From assembly GCA_018000455.1 (NCBI GenBank), contig JAGNJW010000004.1:186001-250000 (forward strand): a DNA stretch of 64,000 nucleotides, written 5' to 3'. The translations under genes were made by a program, and so were the position numbers. The notes below the pieces were generated by a model. It saw only the letters and a program-made list of their open reading frames with translations. It made no database searches and was not told where the DNA came from. The DNA comes from Acidobacteriota bacterium. GTDB taxonomy: Bacteria > Acidobacteriota > Vicinamibacteria > Vicinamibacterales > UBA2999. Of the stretch, positions 21,117 to 30,492 are shown piece after piece; positions within the stretch are counted from its first letter, which is position 1; each line of letters starts with the position of its first letter.

Positions 21117-23549
21117 ATGAGCGATCAAGACAAGCCGTTCGAGGCGGACGAGCCGTCTGCTGAGCTGCCGTTCCACGTACCGGCTGAACTACCGGTGCTG
21201 CCACTGCGCGACACGGTGCTGTTTCCCAACTCCTTCATGCCGCTCGCCGTGGCGCGTGAGAGCTCTGTCCGGCTCATCGACGAGGCCGTCAGCGCGGGCC
21301 GCATGATCGCCGTTTTCACCCAGCGCGAGGCGTCTGAAGAGGACCCGCGCCAGGACGACCTCCACACCATCGGCACCGCCAGCCACATCCACAAGATGTT
21401 CAAGCTGCCCGACGGCAGCCTGCGCATCATCGTCCAGGGTCTGGCCCGCGTCCGCCTCGACGGGCTCATTGCCAGCCGGCCGTACCTGCTCGCCAACGTC
21501 AGCGAAGCCCCGGAACTGCTGGGCGACGGTGACAAGCTCGAGATCGATGCCCTTCAGCGCAATATCAAGGCGAACTTCCAGCAGATCGTATCGCTGTCGC
21601 CCCTGATGTCCGACGACCTGCAGACGCTGGCGGCGAACATCGCCGAGCCCGGCCGCGCGGCCGATTTCATCGCCTCGAGCCTCGGCAGCCTGTCGACCGG
21701 CACCAAGCAGGAAGTGCTCGAGACCATCGACGTCAGGGGCCGGCTCGACCATCTGAACCGCCTGCTCATCAAGGAGCTGGAGGTGCTCGAGCTCGGCTCG
21801 AAGATCCAGTCGCAGGTGCAGTCTGAGGTCGGAAAGAATCAGCGAGACTACTTCCTGCGCGAGCAGCTCAAGGCGATTCAGCGCGAGCTCGGTGAGGGCG
21901 ACGATCAGTCGAAGGAAGTGGACGAGCTGCGGCAGAAGATTGAAGCCGCCGGTCTGCCGGAGACGGTGAAGAAGGAAGCGCTCCGCGAGCTCGACCGGCT
22001 GTCGAAGATGCCGCCGGCGGCGGCCGAATACACCGTCTCACGGACCTACCTCGACTGGATCGTGGCGCTGCCGTGGACCAAGCGCACCGAGGAGGTCATC
22101 GACCTTCCCAAGACGCGCAGCGTGCTCGACGTCGAGCATGCCGGTCTGGACCGCGCCAAGGAGCGCATCCTCGAGTATCTCGCGGTCCGTAAGCTCAATC
22201 CCGGCGTCAAGGGACCGATCCTCTGTTTCGTAGGTCCGCCCGGCGTCGGTAAGACGTCACTGGCACGTTCGATCGCGCAGTCGCTCGGCCGCAAGTTCGT
22301 GCGGGTGTCGCTCGGCGGCATGCGCGACGAGGCCGAGATCCGGGGGCACCGGCGCACCTACATCGGCGCCCTCCCAGGACAGATCATCCAGGGCCTGCGA
22401 CGCGCCGAGTCACGCAACCCGGTTTTCATCCTCGACGAGATCGACAAGCTGGGGTCGGACTTTCGCGGCGATCCGGCGTCGGCGCTGCTCGAGGTGCTGG
22501 ACCCGGAACAGAACACCACGTTCCGCGATCACTACCTCGACGTGCCGTTCGACCTCTCCGAAGTGCTCTTCATCACGACCGCGAACGTGCTGGATCCCGT
22601 CCCGCACGCTCTGCGGGACCGCATGGAGGTGCTGGAGCTGCCTGGCTACACCGAGGAAGAAAAGCTGGCGATCGCCCGCGAACATCTGGTGGGCAAGCAG
22701 GTGCCCAACCACGGACTCACGGCGAAGCAGCTCGTGTTTCCCGAAGCCGGCCTGCGGACCATCATCCGCGGCTACACACGCGAAGCCGGTGTTCGCAACC
22801 TCGAGCGCGAGATCGGCGCCATCTGCCGCAAGGTCGCGCGCCGGCGTGCCGACGGCCAGAACGAGCGCGTGAAGGTTACGCCGCTGGTGGTCCACGAGTT
22901 CCTTGGTGCACCGAAGTTCCTCGACGAGGAAATGGCCGATCGCACCAAGCGGCCCGGGGTGGCGATCGGCCTCGCCTGGACACCTGTGGGCGGCGACGTG
23001 CTGTTCATCGAGGCATCGCGCATGACGGGCAGCGCCTCGCTGACGCTCACCGGCCAGCTGGGCGATGTGATGAAGGAGTCGGCACGGGCGGCCCTTTCGT
23101 GGGTGCGCGCACACGCCGCGGAGTGGAACATCGATCCGGATTTCTTCAAGGGGTCCGAGATCCACCTTCACGTGCCGTCGGGAGCCATTCCCAAGGACGG
23201 TCCATCGGCGGGGGTCACGATGGCGGCCGCGCTCGTTTCGGAACTGACCCGCCGGCCCGTGCGTGGCGACGTGGCGATGACCGGCGAGATCACGCTCTCG
23301 GGCAAGGTGCTGCCGGTTGGCGGCGTCAAGGAGAAGGTGCTGGCCGCCAAGCGGCTCGGCATCCGCGAGATCATCCTGCCGCGGCAGAACGAGAAGAACG
23401 TCAAGGAAGACCTCGACGACGAACTGCGCGCCGGGCTGACGCTGCACCTGGTCGGCAGCATCGACGAAGTGTTGCTGCTGGCACTCGTGCCCGTGCGTGG
23501 GCCCGTCGCGAAGAAGGCCGTGCGCCGCCCTCAGGCGGCCATGCAGTAA
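21117..23549 (+). CDS. lon: ATP-dependent protease Lon (LonA type)
   Basis: 810 residues. The N-terminal LON substrate-binding domain (about 25-225) is followed by an AAA+ module with Walker [10 protein letters not shown] near residue 373 and Walker [11 protein letters not shown] near 436, and a C-terminal serine-lysine protease domain with catalytic Ser in DGPSAG near 697 and Lys in [11 protein letters not shown] near 740. Lon degrades misfolded and short-lived regulatory proteins in the cytoplasm. The start follows a GGAGGGAT site. Confidence 0.97.
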   Translation: MSDQDKPFEADEPSAELPFHVPAELPVLPLRDTVLFPNSFMPLAVARESSVRLIDEAVSAGRMIAVFTQREASEEDPRQDDLHTIGTASHIHKMFKLPDGSLRIIVQGLARVRLDGLIASRPYLLANVSEAPELLGDGDKLEIDALQRNIKANFQQIVSLSPLMSDDLQTLAANIAEPGRAADFIASSLGSLSTGTKQEVLETIDVRGRLDHLNRLLIKELEVLELGSKIQSQVQSEVGKNQRDYFLREQLKAIQRELGEGDDQSKEVDELRQKIEAAGLPETVKKEALRELDRLSKMPPAAAEYTVSRTYLDWIVALPWTKRTEEVIDLPKTRSVLDVEHAGLDRAKERILEYLAVRKLNPGVKGPILCFVGPPGVGKTSLARSIAQSLGRKFVRVSLGGMRDEAEIRGHRRTYIGALPGQIIQGLRRAESRNPVFILDEIDKLGSDFRGDPASALLEVLDPEQNTTFRDHYLDVPFDLSEVLFITTANVLDPVPHALRDRMEVLELPGYTEEEKLAIAREHLVGKQVPNHGLTAKQLVFPEAGLRTIIRGYTREAGVRNLEREIGAICRKVARRRADGQNERVKVTPLVVHEFLGAPKFLDEEMADRTKRPGVAIGLAWTPVGGDVLFIEASRMTGSASLTLTGQLGDVMKESARAALSWVRAHAAEWNIDPDFFKGSEIHLHVPSGAIPKDGPSAGVTMAAALVSELTRRPVRGDVAMTGEITLSGKVLPVGGVKEKVLAAKRLGIREIILPRQNEKNVKEDLDDELRAGLTLHLVGSIDEVLLLALVPVRGPVAKKAVRRPQAAMQ

Positions 23550-23581
23550 GCTGCGCTCTCCTGGGCGGTCCAGGCAGCGCC

Positions 23582-24472
23582 ATGCGAGTCGTCTATTCAC
23601 CCAGGTACCACCTCGACCTGGGATCCCACGTGTTTCCGACCGTGAAGTACCGGTTGGTCGCTGCTGCCGTCGAGCGTGCCGGCCTGGTGCCCCAGGGCTT
23701 CGTCGACCCCCAGCCGGCGAGCTGGGAGGACCTGGCTCTCGTCCATACGCCTGCCTACCTCGATGCGCTCCGCACCGGCACGCTTTCCGCCGATGCCATC
23801 GCCCGCCTCGAGATCCCGTGCCTGCCCGCCATCGTCGAGGGCTTCCGCTTCATGACGGGCGGCACGCTCACGGCCACGACCCTCGCCCTCGACGGCACCG
23901 ATCGTACGGCGGTTCATATCGGCGGCGGTTTCCACCATGCCTTCGCCGGACACGGAGAGGGCTTCTGCGTGTTCAACGATGTGGCGGTGGCGATTCGCCG
24001 CGCCTTGGCGGCGCGACAGGCAGGCTCGGCGGCAGTGCTCGACCTCGATGTCCACCAGGGCAACGGCACCGCCTCGATCTTCGCCGGCGACGCGCGAGTG
24101 TTCACGGCGTCAATACACGAAGCCGACAATTACCCGTACGTGAAGCCTCCGAGCGCGCTCGACATCGGCCTGGCGCGAGGCATCGGCGACGAGGAATACC
24201 TTTCGCATCTCGACGGGATGCTGGCGCGGCTGCTCGAGCAACTCCCGGACGTCGTGTTCTATCTGGCCGGCGCCGACCCCTACATGGACGACCAGCTGGG
24301 ACGACTGCAGCTGTCGCGGGACGGTCTGCGCCGGCGTGACCGCCGCGTGTTCACGGCGCTTCGTGCCGCGGGCGTGCCGGTTGTCGTGGTGCTGGCCGGC
24401 GGCTACGCGCGGCAGGTGGACGACACCGTGGCCATCCATCTGGCCACGATCGCGGAAGCGGCCGCTGCCTGA
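23582..24472 (+). CDS. Histone deacetylase family (acetoin-utilization-type) protein
   Basis: 296 residues of the zinc-dependent deacetylase fold: GGGFHHAFAGHGEGFCVFND near residue 114 (catalytic His pair), DLDVHQGNGTA near 154 (zinc Asp and His), and AGADPYMDDQLGRL near 230 (second zinc Asp). In bacteria such enzymes deacetylate proteins such as acetyl-CoA synthetase, or polyamines. The substrate cannot be assigned. It lies 32 nt after lon and may share its transcript. ATG 23582 starts the conserved MRVVYSPRYHLDLG segment. Confidence 0.9.
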   Translation: MRVVYSPRYHLDLGSHVFPTVKYRLVAAAVERAGLVPQGFVDPQPASWEDLALVHTPAYLDALRTGTLSADAIARLEIPCLPAIVEGFRFMTGGTLTATTLALDGTDRTAVHIGGGFHHAFAGHGEGFCVFNDVAVAIRRALAARQAGSAAVLDLDVHQGNGTASIFAGDARVFTASIHEADNYPYVKPPSALDIGLARGIGDEEYLSHLDGMLARLLEQLPDVVFYLAGADPYMDDQLGRLQLSRDGLRRRDRRVFTALRAAGVPVVVVLAGGYARQVDDTVAIHLATIAEAAAA

Positions 24473-24491
24473 GCGATGCCCGGCCGGCCGG

Positions 24492-25025
24492 TCAGCCGAG
24501 CATGGCCAGTCCGGTCACGGTCTTCATATCCACGATTTCGCCGGCGCCGATCATGCGTCGCACTTCGGCGACATCGAACTCCGCGGGCTCAATCACTTCG
24601 TCTTCGTCCTGCCGCGCCGTGGAGTCAGGCAAAGGCGGCGTGAGCGCCGTGCAGCGGAAGAACGTCATCCGCTCGTCGCAGAACCCCGGCGTCGGAAAGA
24701 ACTCGCCAAGTTGTTCGAGCGTGCCGGGGACGAGGCCGACTTCTTCCTCACATTCCCGGGCGGCGCCGAGCCGCGGGTCTTCGCCGGGCTTGAGGGAGCC
24801 CGCCGGAAGCTCCCAGATGAAGCGGTCGATCACGTAGCGGTACTGCCGGATGAGGATGAGCCGATCCGGCGCTGGCATCGGCAACAGCACCACCGAACCT
24901 GGGTGGCGCACGACCTCCATCGACACGGTGTGCCCGGAGGGCAGCGTCACCCGGTCGACCGCGAGCGAGAAGATGCGCCCACGGTAGATCTCGCGGTGCT
25001 CATGCACCTTCGTCGGGTGGCTCAT
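24492..25025 (-). CDS. Nudix hydrolase, probable ADP-ribose pyrophosphatase
   Basis: 177 residues with an intact Nudix box GX5EX7REX2EEXG at residues 76-98 (GSLKPGE...RECEEEVGL). The upstream WELPAGSLKPGE and RQYRYVIDRFIWELP pattern is that of ADP-ribose/GDP-mannose pyrophosphatases. The start at ATG 25025 gives MSHPTKVHEHREIYRG, and the gene then overlaps the 3' end of the upstream pseudouridine synthase gene by 26 nt, suggesting coupled translation. Confidence 0.9.
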   Translation of the reverse strand: MSHPTKVHEHREIYRGRIFSLAVDRVTLPSGHTVSMEVVRHPGSVVLLPMPAPDRLILIRQYRYVIDRFIWELPAGSLKPGEDPRLGAARECEEEVGLVPGTLEQLGEFFPTPGFCDERMTFFRCTALTPPLPDSTARQDEDEVIEPAEFDVAEVRRMIGAGEIVDMKTVTGLAMLG

Positions 25026-25995
25026 CTGGTGGCTCCATGAAGACGCCGGCGCGCTTGTCGGCTGGCGTGATATCGCGCAACACGGCCAGGAGGTCGTCTG
25101 GCAGCGGGGCTTCGAACGAGACCCGTTCAGCCGTCCGCGGATGCGTGAAGGCGAGCCGCTCGGCATGCAGGAACGGACGTGTGAGACGCAGCACGGCTCG
25201 CACGTCGTTGGCGACGCGTTTGTGGACGCCGCCGTAGAGCGCGTCGCCCACGATCGGGTGGCCGATGGCGCTCAGGTGCACTCGAATCTGGTGGGTACGG
25301 CCGGTGGCGATGGCCACGCGGATGAGGGTGAGGCCCGGCAAGGCCTTGGCCCACGTGACGCGCGTCACGGCGCTCCGGGCGCGGCGGGCGCGCGTCGAGA
25401 TCTTCTCGCGGTGCACCGGATCGCGGCCGAGTGGCAAGTCGATGCGCTTCCGATTGTGGACCGTGCCCCACACGAGCGCCACGTACTCCTTCTCGACTTC
25501 GCGGTCGTGGAACTGGCGCGCCAGTTCCTGGTGGGCGGCGTCGTTCTTGGCGACGACCATCACGCCTGAGGTGCCTTTGTCGAGCCGGTGCACGATGCCC
25601 GGCCGCGACTCGCCGCCGATGCCGCTCAGGTCGCGCACGTGGTGGAGCAGCGCGTGGACGAGGGTGCCGGTGGCGTGACCGGCCCCGGGATGCACCACCA
25701 GTCCGGCCGGCTTGTCGACCACCACGACGTCTGGGTCGTCGTGCAGGATCGTCAGCGGCAGATCTTCGGGCTCCAGGTCCGAGGCCACGACCGGCGGAAC
25801 GTCGACGGCCACGACGTCGCCGGGGCGAATCACCGTGTTCGATTTGGGAATGGCCACGCGGGGCAGGCTGACACGGCCGTCTTCGATGAGGCGCTGCACC
25901 TGCGCCCGCGAGTGATTGGGGAGCTCGCCGGCGAGAAACTTGTCGAGGCGCTGTCCGTGGTGGTCGGAGGTGACCTCGAAGGTGAGAAGGTTCAT
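25000..25995 (-). CDS. rluD: RluD-family rRNA pseudouridine synthase
   Basis: 331 residues. An N-terminal S4 RNA-binding domain (LDKFLAGELPNHSRAQVQRL, about 18-60) is followed by the catalytic domain with HRLDKGTSGVMVV near residue 137, where the Asp is the nucleophile, and GRTHQIRVHL near 222. It modifies uridines of 23S rRNA; exact positions are not predictable. A strong 10 bp hairpin sits 6 nt upstream of its ATG. It overlaps the Nudix gene downstream. Confidence 0.94.
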   Translation of the reverse strand: MNLLTFEVTSDHHGQRLDKFLAGELPNHSRAQVQRLIEDGRVSLPRVAIPKSNTVIRPGDVVAVDVPPVVASDLEPEDLPLTILHDDPDVVVVDKPAGLVVHPGAGHATGTLVHALLHHVRDLSGIGGESRPGIVHRLDKGTSGVMVVAKNDAAHQELARQFHDREVEKEYVALVWGTVHNRKRIDLPLGRDPVHREKISTRARRARSAVTRVTWAKALPGLTLIRVAIATGRTHQIRVHLSAIGHPIVGDALYGGVHKRVANDVRAVLRLTRPFLHAERLAFTHPRTAERVSFEAPLPDDLLAVLRDITPADKRAGVFMEPPDEPPDEGA

Positions 25996-26001
25996 GGCGG
26001 A

Positions 26002-26025
26002 GGATGGGGCCGACAGGCCCCATCC
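26002..26025 (-). promoter_or_regulatory. Perfect hairpin immediately before the rluD start
   Basis: GGATGGGGCC and its exact complement flank a GACA loop; the 3' foot is only 6 nt from the ATG on the minus strand. There is no T-run, so this is not a standard intrinsic terminator. It would leave almost no room for a Shine-Dalgarno and could modulate translation initiation. Confidence 0.5.
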
Positions 26026-26336
26026 ATCCGGCCAGTGTACGTCACCGGCGGTCGCCTGGCTCGGCTACCGCCTCACCTGCTGAACCGTGAACGCAAACCC
26101 GGCATCGTTGCTCATCGTGACGACCGTCGAATTGTCGGTCGAGACGATCGACACGATCGTGGCGTTGGTGGTTGGCGAGATCGCATCCCGACCTCCAATT
26201 GCCGGAGGGAAATCCGGCGAAGCATTCCCTGTCTTGGCATGCGAAATCCCGTCAAGGCAGGGGCACGCTATGCAGAGGCGGAGGTGGGTCGCCGTCGCCC
26301 GGCTCTCGGCGCCGGTTGGCTGGAGTTGCCCGGACG
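26026..26336 (-). other. Non-coding stretch with a possible coding remnant
   Basis: About 310 bp between lgt and rluD. No full gene is seen. On the minus strand, roughly 26190-26065, an open frame ends with a protein-like segment, TNATIVSIVSTDNSTVV followed by TMSNDAGFAFTVQQVRR and a stop, rich in Thr, Ser and Asn unlike the shadow frames around it. It has no proper start and looks like the tail of a beta-rich secreted protein. I cannot name the family. Confidence 0.3.
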
Positions 26337-27149
26337 CTAGAACGATCCGCGCCGCCGGGCTGGTGCCGGAGCGCTCGCGGTCGGCACCGGTCTGGCCAGC
26401 CAGACCAGCATCACCACGCTGAGCGGCACCAGCACCAGCGAGATGAGCTGAGAGGTCGAGAACATCGCCACGGCCCCGCGGTCGTCGCCGCGGAAGAACT
26501 CGATGATGAAGCGCGAGATCCCGTAGAGGAGCACGAACTGCCAGAAGGTGCGGCCCGGAAACGCCTTGGCGCGCCGCTCGAGCCCCAGCACGGCGACGAG
26601 GATGACCAGGCCTGCCAGCGACTCGTAGAGCTGGGTGGGATGGAGCGGCACGTTGAGCGGCGTGCCCACGTTCAGGGCCGCGGCCGGGTCGGTGAAGGTG
26701 ATGGCCCAGGCGACCTGCGTGGGCTTGCCGTAGCAGCAGCCCGCCGCCAGGCATCCGAGGCGGCCCACCATGTAGCCGAGCGCGATGCCGGGGGCGAACA
26801 GGTCTCCCGATTGCCACAACGGCAGCTTGTGTTTGCGAAGCTGGTAGATGCAGGTGAGTGACGCCGCGATGAGGCCGCCGTAGAAGACGCCGCCAGAGCG
26901 CAACAGCGAGAAGAACTCCTCGCGGCTGCTCGTGAAATGGTCGAAATCCACGATGAAGAGCAGGCCCTTGGCGCCGACCAGGGCCGCGATGATGACCCAG
27001 ATGCCCAGGTCGAGCACCCGATTGCCGTCGAACCCCGCCTGGGTGGCCCGCCGCACCGCCATCCACAGCCCGAGCAGATAGGCGGCGGCCAGCAGCACGC
27101 CGTACGAGTAGATCGTGACCGGGCCGGCCTCAAGCAGGATTGGGTGCAC
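26337..27149 (-). CDS. lgt: Prolipoprotein diacylglyceryl transferase
   Basis: 270 residues, polytopic. It transfers diacylglycerol from phosphatidylglycerol to the lipobox Cys of prolipoproteins, the first step of maturation. The Lgt signature GRLGCLAAGCCYG is near residue 127 and HPTQLYES near 170; the GGVFYGGLIAA segment is typical of the N-terminal part. It overlaps the 3' end of lspA, the gene for the next enzyme in the pathway, by 20 nt. Confidence 0.95.
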   Translation of the reverse strand: MHPILLEAGPVTIYSYGVLLAAAYLLGLWMAVRRATQAGFDGNRVLDLGIWVIIAALVGAKGLLFIVDFDHFTSSREEFFSLLRSGGVFYGGLIAASLTCIYQLRKHKLPLWQSGDLFAPGIALGYMVGRLGCLAAGCCYGKPTQVAWAITFTDPAAALNVGTPLNVPLHPTQLYESLAGLVILVAVLGLERRAKAFPGRTFWQFVLLYGISRFIIEFFRGDDRGAVAMFSTSQLISLVLVPLSVVMLVWLARPVPTASAPAPARRRGSF

Positions 27150-27624
27150 GTCGATATCCCAGGACGTCGAGCGCGACGTCGATCAGCAGAAACACCACAC
27201 CGACGGAAATGGCCGCGTCGGCGACATTGAAGGCCCAGAAATGCCAGTCGCGCCAGTAGACGTCCACGAAGTCGAGCACGTAGCCGGCCGTGGCGCGGTC
27301 GATCAGGTTGCCGATGGCGCCGCCGAGCACCCCGGCGAGGCCGATCCGAGCCACGCGCTGTTGGTCGGGGAGGCTGGCGGCATACCACGCCACGCCCGCC
27401 AGCGCCGTGCCGGCGATGACCATCAGCACGAGCGTCTTGAGCGGGAAATCGACGTTGTTCAACATGCCGAAGGCGGCGCCCGTGTTGTGGACGCGTGTCA
27501 GGCTCAGCCAGCCGGCGGCGATGTCGAGGCTCTCGTGCAGCTCCAGGCGTCCCCTCACGAGGGCCTTGGTCCACTGGTCGAGGGCGACCACCACCACCGC
27601 GATGACGAGCTCGAGTCGGCGCAT
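27130..27624 (-). CDS. lspA: Lipoprotein signal peptidase (signal peptidase II)
   Basis: 164 residues with four membrane helices. The two catalytic aspartates are visible in GNLIDR (Asp109) and FNVADAAIS (Asp136), and TRVHNTGAAFG near residue 44 is the third conserved motif. It cleaves lipoprotein signal peptides after Lgt acts. The order ileS-lspA-lgt with 8 nt and overlapping junctions points to one operon. ATG 27624 gives the usual short N-terminus. Confidence 0.95.
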   Translation of the reverse strand: MRRLELVIAVVVVALDQWTKALVRGRLELHESLDIAAGWLSLTRVHNTGAAFGMLNNVDFPLKTLVLMVIAGTALAGVAWYAASLPDQQRVARIGLAGVLGGAIGNLIDRATAGYVLDFVDVYWRDWHFWAFNVADAAISVGVVFLLIDVALDVLGYRRAPNPA

Positions 27625-27632
27625 GGACTGGG

Positions 27633-30419
27633 CTACAGGCTGACCGCTTCGGCCAGCGCCTCCACACAGCGCGTGCACAGGCCTTCGCGGCCGTGGTCGC
27701 TCGACACTTCGGGCACCATCCGCCAGCAGCGCTCGCACTTGGTGCCTTCGGCGCGGGTGACGGCGACGCCGGGCGTCTCGTCGGAGCCACCGGCCTGCGA
27801 CATCCGCACCGTCGACACGCCGAAGAGCGTCGGCAGCGAGGCCTGGTAACGCTGGAGCAGCTCGCCAACCTCGCCCGCCACCTGCAAATCGACGGCGGCC
27901 GAGAGATTTCCGGCGATGGTCTTGTCCTGCCGCTTCTGCTCGAGCGCCACGTTCACGACGTCGCGGACGGCGCCGAGGCGCGTCCACCGGTCGACGAGAT
28001 CCTGATCGTGGTGGCGCTCGAGGTCGCGTGGAAAGAGCGCCATGTGCACCGAGGCCTCGCGCGTTCCCGGCAGGCCGCGCCACAGCTCGTCCATGGTGAC
28101 CGAGAGCACCGGGGCGAGCAGCCTGGCCAGGCCATCGACCACCGTGAACATGGCGGTCTGGCCCGATCGCCGCGCGGCAGACCTGGCGCCGAAGGTGTAC
28201 ATCCGGTCCTTCGTGACGTCCACGTAGAACGCGCTCACGTCGGTCGTGATGAACTGATTCGCCAGTTGGAACACGGTCGGGTAGTCATAGGCCTCGTAGG
28301 CCTGCACCATCTTCGTGGCCACGTCGGCATACTTCGCCAGCATCCAGCGATCGACTTCCTCCATACGCTCGGGCGGCACCATGTCGTCAGCCGGATCGAA
28401 GTCGTAGAGGTTGGCGACGAGCACGCGCAAGACATTGCGGATCTTGCGATAGGCCTCGATCGTGCGGGTCAGGATCTCCTTGCCGATGCGGATATCCTCG
28501 CGGTAGTCGACCATCGAGGCCCAGAGCCGCAGCACCTCGGCGCCGCTCTGCTTGATGACGTCCTGGGGCGCGACGCTGTTGCCGAGCGACTTCGACATCT
28601 TGCGGCCGTCTTCGGCCATCACGAAGCCGTGGGTCAGCACCTGGTTGAACGGCGCCCGTCCTCGGGTGCCGATGCCCACGAGCAACGAGCTGTGGAACCA
28701 GCCGCGATGCTGGTCGCTGCCCTCCAGATAGATATCGGCGGGCCAGCGATGGTCCTCGCGAAACGGCAGCACGGCCTCGTGGCTCGAACCCGAGTCGAAC
28801 CAGACATCGAGGATGTTCGCTTCGCGCTCGAACGACGTGCCGCCGCACGACGGGCAGGTGAGTCCAGCGGGTACGAACTCCTCGAGCGGACGCTCGTACC
28901 AGGCGTCTGCGCCGTAGGTGTCGAACACCGTGGCTGCCAGTTCGACCAATGCCTTCGTGAGTACCGCCTGGCCGCACGAGGTGCAGTCCATCGCCGGGAT
29001 CGGCACGCCCCACGCCCGCTGGCGTGAGATGCACCAGTCGGGACGGTTGGCGATCATGCCCTCGATGCGGGCGCGGCCCCAGCTCGGGATCCAGCGCGTG
29101 TCGGCGATCGATTTCAGGGCCTTCTGGCGCAGGTCCTGCGCTTCCATGGCGATGAACCACTGCGCCGTGGCCAGGAAGATGACCGGGTGGTGGCAGCGCC
29201 AGCAGTGCGGGTACGAATGGTCGAAGTCCTCGCGGTGCCACAGCCGGCCGGCGGCAGCGAGCGATGCCTCGACGTTCGGGTTGGCCTTCCACACCTGCTG
29301 GCCGGCGAACTGCTCGACCGTCTCGTTGTAGTGACCGCCGGCATCGAGCGGCGCGTAGATCTCGAGGCCGTACTTCACGCCGGTGTGATAGTCGTCGGCG
29401 CCATGGCCTGGCGCCGTGTGCACGGCACCCGTACCGGCTTCGAGCGTGACGTAGTCGCCGGTCACGGCCAGCGAATCGCGTTCGAAGATCGGGTGGCGGA
29501 ATACCAGGCGCTCCATCGTCGCGCCGGGAAAGGAAGCCAGCAGCGTGTCGAATGGCCGGCCGGTCTTGGCCGCCACCGACGCTGCCAGGTCCTTCGCGAC
29601 GATGACGGCCGTGCCGTTCACGTCATAGGCGCCGTACTCGAAGTCGGGATGGAACGCGATCGCGAGGTTCGACGGAATGGTCCACGGCGTCGTCGTCCAG
29701 ATGAGCACCGACACGGGGCGTCCAGCCAGCGCAGGCACCCGACTGGCCGCCTCGGCCAGGCTGGCTTCGCTCAGCGGGAACTCGACCGTGATCGAGGGCG
29801 AAACGTGCGGCTCGTACTCGACTTCGGCCTCGGCCAGAGCCGTGCGGCAGTGGGTGCACCAGTGCACGGGCTTCTTGCCCTTGTAGACCATGTCCTTGGC
29901 CACGAAGGCGCCCAGCGCACGCACGATCGACGCCTGGTAACGGAAGGCCATCGTCAGGTACGGGTCGTCCCACCTGCCGAGGACGCCGAGCCGCTTGAAA
30001 CCCTCGCGCTGGATGCCGACGTACTTCTCGGCGTACTTGCGGCACTCGCGTCGGAAGTCGGCCACCGACATCGCGCGCTTCTTCGGACCGAGCTCACGGT
30101 CGACCTTGAGCTCGATCGGCAGCCCGTGGCAATCCCAGCCGGGCAGGTACGGCGCGTCGAAGCCGAGCATGTTGTGCGACTTGACGACGAAGTCCTTGAG
30201 AATCTTGTTGAGCGCCGTGCCGATGTGAATCTCGCCGTTGGCGTACGGTGGCCCGTCGTGCAGGAGGTAGGTGGGCGCGCCCTTCCTGGCGGTCCGGATC
30301 TGCCCATAGAGGTCCATCGCGTCCCAGCGGGCCACCGTCTCCGGCTCGGTTGTCTGCAGGTTGGCCTTCATCGAGAAGGCCGTGCGCGGCAGGTTACAGG
30401 TGTCTTTCCACTCGGCCAT
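27633..30419 (-). CDS. ileS: Isoleucyl-tRNA synthetase
   Basis: 928 residues, class I synthetase. The ATP-binding HIGH motif appears as HIGT at residues 65-68, KMSKS near residue 605, the CP1 editing domain lies between about 190 and 390 (WTTTPWTIPSNLA), and a C-terminal zinc ribbon has CERCW...CTRC. The start at ATG 30419 gives MAEWKDTCNLPRTAF, matching the family; a second ATG 12 nt upstream is less likely. A TACAAT hexamer lies 10 nt upstream of the chosen start. The gene is divergent from the M16 protease pair. Confidence 0.97.
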   Translation of the reverse strand: MAEWKDTCNLPRTAFSMKANLQTTEPETVARWDAMDLYGQIRTARKGAPTYLLHDGPPYANGEIHIGTALNKILKDFVVKSHNMLGFDAPYLPGWDCHGLPIELKVDRELGPKKRAMSVADFRRECRKYAEKYVGIQREGFKRLGVLGRWDDPYLTMAFRYQASIVRALGAFVAKDMVYKGKKPVHWCTHCRTALAEAEVEYEPHVSPSITVEFPLSEASLAEAASRVPALAGRPVSVLIWTTTPWTIPSNLAIAFHPDFEYGAYDVNGTAVIVAKDLAASVAAKTGRPFDTLLASFPGATMERLVFRHPIFERDSLAVTGDYVTLEAGTGAVHTAPGHGADDYHTGVKYGLEIYAPLDAGGHYNETVEQFAGQQVWKANPNVEASLAAAGRLWHREDFDHSYPHCWRCHHPVIFLATAQWFIAMEAQDLRQKALKSIADTRWIPSWGRARIEGMIANRPDWCISRQRAWGVPIPAMDCTSCGQAVLTKALVELAATVFDTYGADAWYERPLEEFVPAGLTCPSCGGTSFEREANILDVWFDSGSSHEAVLPFREDHRWPADIYLEGSDQHRGWFHSSLLVGIGTRGRAPFNQVLTHGFVMAEDGRKMSKSLGNSVAPQDVIKQSGAEVLRLWASMVDYREDIRIGKEILTRTIEAYRKIRNVLRVLVANLYDFDPADDMVPPERMEEVDRWMLAKYADVATKMVQAYEAYDYPTVFQLANQFITTDVSAFYVDVTKDRMYTFGARSAARRSGQTAMFTVVDGLARLLAPVLSVTMDELWRGLPGTREASVHMALFPRDLERHHDQDLVDRWTRLGAVRDVVNVALEQKRQDKTIAGNLSAAVDLQVAGEVGELLQRYQASLPTLFGVSTVRMSQAGGSDETPGVAVTRAEGTKCERCWRMVPEVSSDHGREGLCTRCVEALAEAVSL

Positions 30420-30492
30420 ACGAATGCCCATTGTACGTCGGAGCCGGCGTCATAGGCTCCGGACGCGGCAGTTCCAGGGGTAAAGTGGAGCG

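Noticed and set aside
20340..21176. A 278-codon minus-strand open frame over dksA
   Set aside because: Shadow of dksA; it has no start context and no recognisable domain.
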